Below, piece after piece: positions 12,801 to 21,361 of a DNA stretch of 64,000 nucleotides. This stretch comes from Cyanophora paradoxa (lineage: Eukaryota; Glaucocystophyceae; Cyanophorales; Cyanophoraceae). A program made the position numbers and the translations under genes. Within the stretch, counting starts at the first letter, position 1. Every line of letters starts with the position of its first letter. The DNA lies in the NCBI GenBank assembly GCA_004431415.1, contig QPMI01000225.1, positions 1 to 64,000 on the forward strand, in the 5' to 3' direction. The notes beneath the pieces were generated by a model that was not told the origin of the DNA, ran no database searches, and was given only the letters and a program-made list of their open reading frames with translations.

Positions 12801-13855
12801 CGGCGTCATCCACCGTGCCCCTCGCCCAGCCCCTCCCCCTCTCCCCTCGCCCCGCGTCGCGCCTAATCATGACGGGGGCGCGCGGGGCCCGGGCAGGCTA
12901 CCCCCCGACGGACGCGCTCCTCTTCGAGCACGCCTGCTTCGCCACCCCCGCTGGTGCGTTATAATTGATATCGATGCATACAATTGCGTATACCGCCGAC
13001 CCTAGGCCTCCCGCCACCCGCCCGGGCCCCCCGCGATCGCCTCGAGATCTAGACCGGCGCCTGGGCCTCATCCTCAGTCTCTGGCGCGCAGCGTGCGGGG
13101 GCGGGGAGGCGGTCTTCCACGAGGGCCTCGAGGCGCTCGTGCTGCGCTTCCTCGAGGAGGCCGAGCTCCTCCTCAACACGCGGCCCGAGCACCTCGACTC
13201 GCGCAACGAGCACCTCCAGTTCATCGAGGCCGCCAACATGCACGCCCTCCAGGTGCGCGGCGCTGCAGAAGAACAGCCCTGCGGGACAAGCGGCGTTGAC
13301 GTGTAGAGGTCGAAGTCTATTCGCTGTAAACGCGCTAAGGGGTGCGGGGGCAGCGGGGCGTGGCGCGGTTCGCGGGGCTGCTGGTGGAGGAGGGCCACGG
13401 GCGCCTCGCCGCCTTCGCCGCCCTCCAGGTGCGCCCCCGGACGCATCGCCGGATCCCCCCCGCGTGCACGCGGGGGGCCGCTGAGCGCCCCTGCCCGTGG
13501 GGCCCCAGAGCGCGATGTTCGGCGCCGTCTGCGCCCTCCTCGTCCTTGAGTACTTCTTCGTCTTCCGCGTGCGCCCCGCCCCGCCCCGGCCCGCCCCGAC
13601 CGGCGGCCCCCGACACGCGCGCCTCGCAGCGGATCATCTCGAACCTGACGGACGAGACGCGGCGGACGGTCTTCATGTTCCTCATGGCGCGCCCGGCCCC
13701 CCGCCCGCCCCCGCCCCCACCGATCGTCGGACCTGACCGGGGCCCCGCAGCTGCCGCCCGACGTGATCGAGGCGACGAGCTCGATCAAGGCGCACCTCTA
13801 CCGCCTCATCTCCAGGCGCGCCCTCCCGGGCTCCCCCCTCTCGCCCGGCATCTAG
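855..13855 (+). CDS. TmcB-like large multi-pass membrane protein
   Basis: Very large intron-rich gene resembling the TmcB/TmcC (tiny macrocysts) family found in amoebae and green algae. The family has blocks of membrane helices around TPR/HAT-like repeats; its biochemical role is not settled. Seen in order: hydrophobic helices between about 1,350 and 3,270 (for example AQFLLFPLQFYSWAGF and LATAVLLLASGALYSFLLL); helical repeats 3,505-4,830 with family-type phrases FPSSAFITLAYAHF, VHIEYTSNLSGARKYHRAA, HYRALLARYP and RAYGRFQAE; a low-complexity charged or Ala-rich stretch 5,050-6,600; a helix at 6,680-6,765; soluble segments 7,200-7,545; helices near 7,600-7,850 and 8,315-8,390; then, after a 4-kb intron, 12,399-13,300 and a last helix near 13,505-13,570. 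The stop is TAG at 13,853. The start at 855 is a guess; 1,071 is an alternative. I see no PAS or cyclase domain. One frame break near 2,685 may be a sequence error. Confidence 0.7.
1880..1899 (+). other. 20-nt microexon of the TmcB-like gene
   Basis: A 20-nt exon lies between a CAG acceptor ending at 1,879 and a GC donor at 1,900-1,901. It joins the upstream exon ending in phase 1 (near 1,730, codons ASYV) to the downstream exon starting at 1,975. The spliced frame reads YVGYAFANQDFRFMWPLKF with no frame break. The intron that follows contains a long C run. Confidence 0.6.
8643..9059 (-). CDS. Unrecognised ORF inside the giant intron
   Basis: A 138-codon open frame on the opposite strand to the host gene. 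It has fewer low-complexity stretches than the shadows around it and a basic, moderately hydrophobic composition (for example LGYSFGCIFATLF and ISTYARRKIAKK). I recognise no domain. It could be a decayed mobile-element fragment or chance. No intron signature supports it. Confidence 0.2.
   Translation of the reverse strand: MVSLWWTARRFLGNWTMAGPRPLGYSFGCIFATLFNAPKSQNRLAYLGSRPLSPPAAVFLELADDDRYLRAPAAISALLQPLSTRSRLRPPSLLFDMLYPPLLAAKAQISTYARRKIAKKIPVASDTLGRHDGNLSGS
9819..10066. repeat. Diverged direct repeat pair (~90 bp units)
   Basis: The blocks 9,819-9,913 and 9,979-10,066 share the order gagggc..cg..gggccgccg, cgcga.tcg, gatgca.cgcggccctggcgc and cgcttcc. They are diverged by substitutions and small indels. 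They lie inside the giant intron just before the satellite. No coding sense is seen. Confidence 0.45.
10612..11450. repeat. ~140-bp GC-rich tandem satellite, six copies
   Basis: The word GTCGCGGCCTCGTCCC (or a form one C shorter) recurs at 10,633, 10,773, 10,912, 11,053, 11,191 and 11,331, giving a period of 138-141 bp. Copies differ mainly by one-base indels in G or C runs, and the last one is diverged. The unit contains (C/G)-only words such as GGGGCGCGC. Proline/arginine-rich open frames run through it on both strands, as expected for a repeat without stops, and are not genes. The array lies inside the giant intron of the TmcB-like gene. Confidence 0.9.
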
Positions 13856-15659
13856 ATCTGCTTCGGCTCGGCTTCGCGCGTCGCCTCTGACCGTCGCGAT
13901 CGGACCCCGGCTCGCGATCGCCCCGCATGCGCAGCATGAACACGGCCGAGGCCTGAGCATGAGTGAACACGGCCGATCGTGACGCCTGAGCATGAGCGCT
14001 GGATTTCCGAGCCACGTGCATTATAAAAAATTACGTGCACGTCTCTGGCGGGGGCCGGGCGGCCATATATGCATGTGCACGCATCCGCGACCGGCAATAT
14101 GTTAATTGCAAGGCGCGCGGGACAATGTTTCTAATTTCTTCCTTCTCTTTCTTTAGCCTAGTAGATCATAGTTATAGTGTACTTACACAGGACGTCGACG
14201 CTGCAGTTCTAGTGCCAGTCACTGAGCAGTCTTCTGATATCGATCTAGATCTGCACATGTAGCTGTTCATGCGCAGTGCCGGATCACTGAGAGTCAAGCT
14301 TAAGCATAGAAGCAGATTGGTTTTGAATATTGAAGTAGATTTGCAATTGCTCAGAACTAGCGATCATGAGTCGCAGTAGCTATAGTGACTGATATCGATC
14401 ATGAGGTTATTGCAAGGTAATTATCGCGAGCCAGATAGTCGAGCGGACTCGAGCCTCAATCTGACAGTTTAATAGTCTGGATTTGATCCACTGGGCCACT
14501 GGGCCGCCGGGCCGGCGCCCGCGGCCGAGTCGGCGGTCCGATCGGCTAGTACTCGGCGAGCCGCCGAATTTCGCCGCCGAAATTTCGCGTTCCACTTGCA
14601 TGTGCATGTGCACGCGCACATGCAGTAGCTGTGATGCATGCGCATTTTGCAGCGCTAACTGTACGTACTAGCAATCTTGAAAATTGGGCAGCCGCCGCAG
14701 TGCTGCCACTGTGCTGGTGTCTAGAGAGTAGTAGAGAGAGACTGTGCCAGTGTGGCCGGTAATTCACCAAAACAAATCTTGAAAATTGACTTGAATTTAA
14801 AATTCTCATCGATTAGCATTTCTTGAACGAGAACCAGGACCCGAGATGCACTCGGCGGGGGCTGTTTGGAGGCAAGGTATAAGGGGTTAGAAGGGGGGAT
14901 TAGGGGTGCGGCTTGACCGCCAGAAAGTCGGCTCAAGTCAAGCCAAGCCCGGGGCGCTCGCGGCCAAGCCAAGCCAAGCCGGCCGACCGGCCCGGACAAG
15001 CGCTTGGCCACTTGGCCGGGTCAAGCGCTTGGCCCGGCTTGAGGCAAGCCGAAGGGGGGGTACACTTCCGCAAGCCCTTAGCGCCGCAGCGAAATGCTAG
15101 AGCTAGCGCTTATTGTGCTTTGAATTCTAAAGAAACACATCTAATTATAAACACTGATCGACGGCGCGGGCCGTGCGCGCGCACCGCGCGCGCGCGCGCG
15201 CCTCGATATCGATATCGATCATATGCATACCTGCACGCTCTTAATTCACTGAGTCAGACCTCTAGATCGACATTCGGTCCGACGGTCGCGATGCCATCGA
15301 TCGCAGCTGCAGGCGCGCGCGCGCGCGCCGCGCCGGCGCCGGCTTAAGCTTCGAATTCGCTGCAGCTGCGCATGCGTCGAAGTACCCCCCGCGCGCCGAT
15401 CCCCCCCTCCCCTGCCCCCCCCGGGCCAGGGCTTGAGCCGGCTTGAGCCGGCCAAAAGCCGGTCAAGCGCTTGACCGCCCAGCCCGGCTTGAGCTTTGGC
15501 TCAAGCGCTTGACGGCAAGCCGCAGGCCTAGGGGGGATTGACCCGGAGTCAGGTGGCGTGCTGAACTTTCCCGGAGTCAGGCATGGGGAGCAGTAATAGT
15601 GGTGTAAGATCAAGATATGTGATTTGTGATATATTGAACAAACTGATAATGCATAGCTA
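13856..15659. other. Intergenic region rich in short palindromes
   Basis: No convincing gene. Near 13,930-14,000 the phrase around GAACACGGCCGA and GCCTGAGCATGAG is repeated. 14,150-14,420 is built of GATC, TATAGT and AGATCTAGATCT words. 15,170-15,340 holds CG dinucleotide runs and TCGATATCGATATCGATC. A candidate inverted-repeat element spans about 14,860-15,545 and is listed separately. Confidence 0.5.
14860..15545. mobile_element. Candidate foldback/MITE-like element with inverted ends
   Basis: The left block (about 14,915-15,050) has repeated CAAGCC and CAAGCGCTTGGCC words. The right block (about 15,430-15,535) carries the complementary set (GGCTTGAGCC, TCAAGCGCTTGACC). Both ends, read inward, contain a variant of gcggcttgaccg or gcggcttgccgtc next to a G or C run. 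No transposase frame lies between. The match is imperfect and was judged by eye. Confidence 0.35.
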
Positions 15660-16790
15660 TATGGCGCGGCGGGCCCCGCGGCCGCCCGATCGCGAAGCCC
15701 TGCGGCCGGCCGCGGGGCGAGCTTGCGATCGGTCGAGCGCGACCGAGCGACCTGCGCGCAATTCGATCAGAGCTCGTCGGCACTAGACGCAGGGCGTGCC
15801 GCCGGATCACGGCTCACCTGGAACAGCGAGAAACTGGCGCCGCGGGCCCCGCTGCCCGAAGCCCTGCGGCCGGCGAGCGATCGAGCGCGACCGAGCGACC
15901 TGCGGGCAGTTCGATCAGAGCTCGTCGGCCCTAGACGCAGGGCGTGCCGCCGGCTCACGGCTCACCTGAAACAGCGAGCGAGATCTGGCGCCGCGGGCCC
16001 CGCCGCCCGAAGCCCTGCGGCCGGCGAGCGATCGAGCGCGACCGAGCGACCTGCGCGCAATTCGATCAGAGCTCGTCGGCACTAGACGCAGGGCGTGCCG
16101 CCGGATCACGGCTCACCTGGAACAGCGAGAAACTGGCGCCGCGGGCCCCGCCGCCCGAAGCCCTGCGGCCGGCGAGCGATCGAGCGCGACCGAGCGACCT
16201 GCGGGCAGTTCGATCAGAGCTCGTCGGCACTAGACGCAGGGCGTGCCGCCGGATCACGGCTCACCTGAAACAGCGAGCGAGATCTGGCGCCGCGGGCCCC
16301 GCCGCCCGAAGCCCTGCGGCCGGCGAGCGATCGAGCGCGACCGAGCGACCTGCGCGCAATTCGATCAGAGCTCGTCGGCACTAGACGCAGGGCGTGCCGC
16401 CGGATCACGGCTCACCTGGAACAGCGAGAAACTGGCGCCGCGGGCCCCGCCGCCCGAAGCCCTGCGGCCGGCGAGCGATCGAGCGCGACCGAGCGACCTG
16501 CGGGCAGTTCGATCAGAGCTCGTCGGCCCTAGACGCAGGGCGGGCCGCCGGCACACGGCTCACCTGGAACAGGGAGCGAGATCTGGCGCCGCGGGCCCCG
16601 CCGCCCGAAGCCCTGCGGCCGGCGAGCGATCGAGCGCGACCGAGCGACCTGCGAGCAGTTCGATCAGAGCTCGTCGGCACTAGACGCAGGGCGTGCCGCC
16701 GGCTCACGGCTCACCTGGAACAGGGAGCGAGATCTGGCGCTGCGGGTCCCGCCGCCCGAAGCCCTGCGACCGAAAAGCGAAAGCGACAGC
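15660..16790. repeat. ~150-bp satellite with ~299-bp dimer structure
   Basis: The word CCCTGCGG (or GCGA) after GCCCGAAG recurs at about 15,862, 16,012, 16,161, 16,311, 16,460, 16,611 and 16,762, spaced 149-151 bp, with a diverged first copy at 15,698. Two unit types alternate: one has GAGAAACTGG with CGCGCAATTCG, the other GAGCGAGATCTGG with GGGCAGTTCG. This gives a higher-order repeat of about 299 bp until the last copies. Apparent 60-220-codon frames across the array repeat with the unit and are not genes. Confidence 0.92.
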
Positions 16791-16928
16791 GTGGGATGAG
16801 CGAGCCAAGGCGTTCAGCTCCGCGCAGCCGGCTGTTTCGACCGTTTGCAGTTGACAGGGGTACGCTTGGCCCTTTTCGGCGCAAGCCGTTAATTGCTTCT
16901 AAGTTCATGGCTCTCATACAAAATTCTG

Positions 16929-17312
16929 TCAATACGTCTCGCTGCACAAAGAACGTATCGCACGCCCCGGAAAGACGCTTAAAAGGTGGAAACGACTCAT
17001 ATCTCCAGACGTTTTTCTCAAAAGTTGAAAACATGCCGTCGAAGTGCGATTAATATTCCGGCTCAGCGGCTTCCAAAACTGCATGATCACTAAGAACATC
17101 TGATCGCGAATGTGTAGCTCAGCACGACGCTCAATACAGAAGAGCGGGGGGCTCCGATATCGGTGTTCGCGAGTCCAATGAGGATGTAGTTGATGCCCGA
17201 CATCATCAAAGTCGCCCCCGCGCGCCAGGAAAGGAGCGCGGACATCGATCGCGAGGGAGGGGTACAACCAGACATCAAAGGTGGGTACAAGGCAAAACTC
17301 AACTCGGAACAA
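16929..17312 (-). CDS. Weak hypothetical minus-strand ORF(s)
   Basis: Two overlapping open frames cover this stretch. One (17,090-17,302) includes a plausible membrane segment with the phrase MSGINYILIGLAN. The other (16,929-17,312) is basic and Trp/Phe-containing. A GTACCC word on the minus strand near 17,285 resembles local donors, so an exon could be present. No family is recognised; a decayed gene or transposon piece is equally possible. Confidence 0.22.
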   Translation of the reverse strand: MFRVEFCLVPTFDVWLYPSLAIDVRAPFLARGGDFDDVGHQLHPHWTREHRYRSPPLFCIERRAELHIRDQMFLVIMQFWKPLSRNINRTSTACFQLLRKTSGDMSRFHLLSVFPGRAIRSLCSETY

Positions 17313-17774
17313 GTCTGTGGAGCTCTAGCTCAAGCTTCGCTCAGCTGTACCTCAAGCTCGCTGAGCTTTAGCTAAAGCTCAAGGCAGAGCCCATCGAGCT
17401 TCGTGGCTCAATTGCAAGCTGAAGCTTCGTGGCTCAAGCCACAATTAAAGCAACGGCTTGCGCCGAGCTTTTGGCCGCAGGCCACCAAGTTATTTCTGGC
17501 CCGGCGGCCTTTTTTTGGCCGTGCAAACGGGCGAGGACGATCTCAGCTGCTGCCGCAGATTAAGGGCTGCCGCTCGAGAATCGACTTCGTATAGAGCTCA
17601 TCGTCCTTTTCGCCGCCCAGGCTGCGCTCCGCGACCGCCCGGGAGCGAGTGTATGTCGATATGCAATCCCGAGGTCGCTTAGGACGCGTCTTTCAGCGGC
17701 GCTGGTCGGGGCTATGAAGTCCTTAGACTTGGGGCTATCCGGGAACTGGCGCCGTTACGTGCAGTGATGAGTCT

Positions 17775-17833
17775 CTAATTTATAATACAAAATAATACTC
17801 ATTTATATAATTATTATAATAAACATTACTGTA
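17775..17833. repeat. AT-rich island 1
   Basis: About 60 bp of nearly pure A/T (TTTATAATAC...ATTATTATAATAAA) set in GC-rich DNA. It shares its first ten bases and the TATAATAAA ending with the island at 18,184-18,247. Confidence 0.6.
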
Positions 17834-18183
17834 ATAGTCCCAGGGCGGCAGTTATCGATAACAATAAAATAACCGGGGGGGATACAGGCTACAAACACTC
17901 TAAACGCTGCGTAATTCATGCTTAGCAACGCCTACGTCAAAAAGAAACGATGCGCAGCAAGCTATAAGAGTCGTACAGCATCTTTGGCGTTCCGGCAGGT
18001 CGCCCGCCCGCCCGTCCAGCCACGGGGGTACAGTGGGTACGGCGCCTCCCTCTGGTGAAACCACGGGAATTTAGATGTCTGCATTCTGAAATCCACAGTA
18101 TAATAGCTTAGGCGATGTTCTTATCCCTTTTCTAACGTTTTCGAGCTGTTCTGTGAGGTGCGGGGGTGCCCTCTCTATGGAGC

Positions 18184-18247
18184 GTTATTTATAATACGCT
18201 AATCGTTATAATAATATTATATAACGTTAGTGTAATATTATAATAAA
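18184..18247. repeat. AT-rich quasi-palindromic island 2
   Basis: About 60 bp beginning TTTATAATACGC and ending TATTATAATAAA. The two halves are roughly complementary around a TATTATATAACGTTA centre, so a hairpin or cruciform is possible. It resembles the island about 410 bp upstream. Confidence 0.55.
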
Positions 18248-18825
18248 AGAGCGGATTTTGGTCTAATCTGTAATCCCATCACTGGTTACGTGGGCGTTGA
18301 AGTCGCCGTCTCAGGAAGTTGGGTTCCGTTCGAAAAAAAACCGAGAACCCAGCGAAAACTAGAAAAAGTTATCGGATCCGAGACTATTACTATGTATTAA
18401 TCGTGAATTAGCCAATTGCATTCAAGCTTATATAATTAAGCTTAATTGCATCCATCCAAAAAAGGTTTTCTCATGCATTTCTTGAATTTCTCATGATCAT
18501 GATGATCAATCAGCATGCAGTGATTCAGCATGTCTTGAATTATCGTTCTTGAATTAATATTCTTTTCGCGCGGTTTTAAATTCGAATTCCGCCATCGATA
18601 TCTCAATCGAACCGTTAAAACGTTTGAACCTCCGAATCTCCCCGGATATATATCGATGCTCCCGCCGATTCATCATTCATCTCACCTCCAGCGCTAGCTG
18701 CTTACAATAATTCATAATAATGAACAATGAGTACGGGTCCGGCAGTGGACCGGCACTGACGATTGACGAAGAGAAACCGCGCCGGGATTCCGAAAAGTTC
18801 CGATCCGCGGCCGGGCCGGAATTCG

Positions 18826-18955
18826 AAATATTCCGGATCCGGATCCGGATCCGGATCCGGCCGCGGCCGCGCCGCCGCCGCCGCCCGCCGCCGGGCCGCC
18901 GGGCCGGCCGCCGGCGCCGCGCCGCCGGCCCGGCCCGCCGCCGGGCCGCCGGAGT
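18826..18955. repeat. GGATCC hexamer run and G/C-only island
   Basis: Five CCGGAT/GGATCC hexamers in a row (about 18,833-18,860) lead into about 95 bp containing only G and C, built from GCCGCC and GGGCCGCCGG words. AATTCGAAATATTCC lies just upstream. Open frames across it give (GS)n or (PR)n peptides and are compositional. A similar island in the opposite sense occurs at 34,771-34,856. Confidence 0.7.
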
Positions 18956-19050
18956 CCAGGAGGGCCGGGAACTTGCAATTCATGATTGCGGGAAGGCCCG
19001 GGAATCGGGGCCGGGATGAGCGGAGGCTGCGGAGCCGATTAATATTATAA

Positions 19051-19555
19051 TCGGAGCCTCGCGAATCGCGATCGGACTAGTACTCCCGGGAGCCAGCCTA
19101 AAATGTTTTTAAATCAAGGGATTCGATCATCAATTTCGATGCCTGCGTGGCGGGCCACTGGCGGCAGTGCGCAATGCGCATCATCATCAGCGCATGGCAC
19201 CGCATGCATAGGTATGCGGCCCGGCGCGCGCGCATGCGCAGGCGCGCGGCGCCAGCGCTTGCCAGGTTTACAGCTGCAGCCACCGTACCCGTATAGCCGC
19301 CAGAAAAGCAGCTCTGCGCCTGCGCAGCGCTAGCTATAGCCTGAAGGTGTGCACATCCGCAGATTATAAAGCTTCAGCTAGCTTCTCCGAGTGTCTAGAT
19401 CTCTGGCATCCGCTGATCCGTTTCGACTCGCGATCGGCGAATTCTCTAACCGCCGCCACCTAACCAGTACTGCCACCTGTCAACCAGCTCACAGCCCAGC
19501 GTCCACCCGCAGACGGCCGCAGTTTCTTTTCAACGACCATCGGCCGAGAGCTCTC
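19051..19555. other. Upstream region of the PLAC8 gene
   Basis: Contains overlapping GCGCATGC/TGCGCAG-type words and a pair of ACTGGCGGC motifs. I see no gene. It presumably includes the PLAC8 promoter and 5' leader, but I cannot point to a promoter element. Confidence 0.35.
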
Positions 19556-20587
19556 ATGGCGAACATCAAGTCGGGCGGCTATTCAACGGGTTTCTGCGAC
19601 TGCTTCAGCGATTTTGAGAGTTGTGCGTGGGGTGTAGCCGAAACCGCGGGCCACAGGCCCGCAGCTTGCCGAGCCCTTTATATATATAGTTTGCTTGCCG
19701 AGCCCTTTATATATAGTTTGGTGCGCGAGTTTCCGACGGCTTTCGTCGCAGGCCTGGTCACATGCTTCGTCCCCTGCGTTCAGATAGGCTGGACCGGTGA
19801 GAGCCGCCTCCCGGCACGGTCCCGTATTCGCATCTGCTGACTCGGCGACGCCTTTCCTTCGCCCTCTGGGCACGCAGCCGAGAAAGTGCGCATGCTCGCA
19901 GCGCGTTGTTGAAGAGGCTTTGAATTCCGTTATTTGACTCGGCGATCCTCGATTTCTCTGACCGTTGGACGATCGTCGATCTCTGCAGCTCGATGGAAGC
20001 GACTGCATGCGTGAGGGGTGAGTGCCGCGCGCAGTGCCTCCGGGTTTCCTTTGCCGCCGACTCCCAGTCGACGCGAAGCCGCGGTCGGCGCCAGTCGCGT
20101 CGACTCGCGTGGGCCGCCCGCAGCCGCCGGGCCGGTTGGGCCGCAACGCTAACCGCTTCGCCCCCCCTTCCGCCCGGCCCGCAGGCTCATGGCGGCGCTC
20201 GCCACGTGCGTCTGCGGCAACCTCGGGCTCTGCGTGCGTCCCCAGAACTCGAATATCAATGCCACGCCCTCTTTCTCCGTTCTTCGAGCTCAATGATCAT
20301 GAGCGCGTCGACGTTTCTACATGTTGCGCATGCAGTACTGCGGGTACGCCTTGAAGCTTTCCTCAAGTCGCGGCCCCGCGTGCCTCACCTGATTAATTAT
20401 AGTATTAATATCACGACCACACAGATACTCGTGGCGCCAGAAGATCCGCAAGGCCTACAACTTCGGGGTCCGTGGCATTTCTTTCAGCGCGTGTCGCCAA
20501 CACGCCGCCCAATGCGATCCCTGTGGGCGCAGGAGGACACGTTCATGGATTGCCTGAAGCTCTGCTGCTGCCCCTGCTGCGTGTGCG

Positions 20588-20623
<36 letters not shown>

Positions 20624-20996
20624 CCCGGCCCCACACAGACTTCTGCTGCGTTTCTTTGACTGCTGCGCCCCGCCTGCGCAGGATCACTCAGGATGCTCGC
20701 GAAGTCAAGTGCGCCGACCTGGGCCGCGGCGCACCCCCGGGGCCCTGTTCGGCCCGCAGTCTGACTCGGCGGCTCCGCTTTCGAATTCGCGCAGGAAGCG
20801 GGGCCGGGCCGGCGCTGCGGGCGGCTTCCCGAACAACCCGATGGCCGCCCCTGCGGGGCCGCCTGCCTTCAACCAGGGGCCTGCCTTCAACCAGGGCGCC
20901 CCGAAGCCCCAGGGGCCCCCCGCATACAACCAGCCCCTCCCCTCCGCCTTCGGCCAGCAGCCCGTGGCCAACAACGGCGCCGGCGCTCGCTACTAG
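19556..20996 (+). CDS. PLAC8-domain (Cys-rich) protein
   Basis: PLAC8 (PLAC8/cornifelin) family, small Cys-rich membrane-associated proteins; plant relatives affect organ size and metal transport, but the role here is unknown. Exon 1 (19,556-19,622) encodes STGFCDCFSDFES and ends inside a Cys codon completed by exon 2 (19,752-19,796), LVTCFVPCVQIGW, which together give the family hallmark FDCF...C..C..PC. Further exons: about 19,989-20,016 (LDGSDCMREG); from about 20,183 (LMAALATCVCGNLGLC); near 20,421-20,465 (YSWRQKIRKAYNF), the family's basic Arg/Lys block; 20,527-20,582 (DTFMDCLKLCCCPCC); and, after an intron with 33 consecutive C, QDAREVK, matching the family's CQE.REL ending. The C-terminal tail is Pro/Gln/Gly/Asn-rich with PAFNQG repeated and ends at TAG 20,994. 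The exon 2 to exon 3 phase does not match cleanly. Confidence 0.85.
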
Positions 20997-21361
20997 ATCT
21001 AGACCAGAACTCGAAGCGTGAGATAGCGATAGCGACAGCAAGTCTGTACTACGGTTTACTTGGCTTCAAATTTACTTCAGGCCTCTGAGGCCTGATCATG
21101 AGCTTTGCGTTTCCTGTGTCATTCGAGACACGAGGGTTCTAGGTTTCCCTTGATGTACATGTTCAATAAATTTAAAGAACAATCAGCCCGCCTGAAGTAA
21201 TCGACAAGCGCAAGTCTCTGCTTCACATTCGAAAGGAGGGCGGTGCACAAGAACTTCATTTGCAATAGGCTTTTAAAATTAAAAGACACTACAGAAGATA
21301 TTAGTAATAGTTAAAGTGACTCGGACATAAAGCAAAGCTTTGTCGTCAACAGCATGCAGGG
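20997..21361. other. Short tail-to-tail intergenic spacer
   Basis: Lies between the stop of the PLAC8 gene (+) and the 3' end of the oxidoreductase gene (-). It contains AT-rich stretches (AATAAATTTAAAG near 21,164; TTTTAAAATTAAAAG near 21,270). AATAAA at 21,164 could serve as a polyadenylation signal for the plus-strand gene. No coding exon is seen. Confidence 0.35.

Larger units (their letters stand above)
16791..18700. other. Gene-poor region with AT-rich islands
   Basis: 17,320-17,470 carries many AAGCTTC, CTCAAGC and AGCTTTAGCTAAAGC words. 17,640-18,180 is unique sequence without a gene I can support. 18,480-18,600 is enriched in ATGATCATGATGATC-like words. A weak minus-strand frame at 16,929-17,312 and two AT-rich islands are listed separately. 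Confidence 0.45.

Noticed and set aside
15660-16790. Possible CRISPR array
   Set aside because: Units are ~150 bp without unique spacers, the genome is eukaryotic with introns, and no cas-like gene is present.
15723-17053. Series of 60-220-codon frames across the ~150-bp array, on both strands
   Set aside because: The same peptide recurs with each monomer in both orientations; this is satellite, not a repeat protein gene.
18712-19050. Open frames with (GS)n or (IR)n repeats
   Set aside because: They come from the GGATCC hexamer run and the G/C-only island rather than from a gene.
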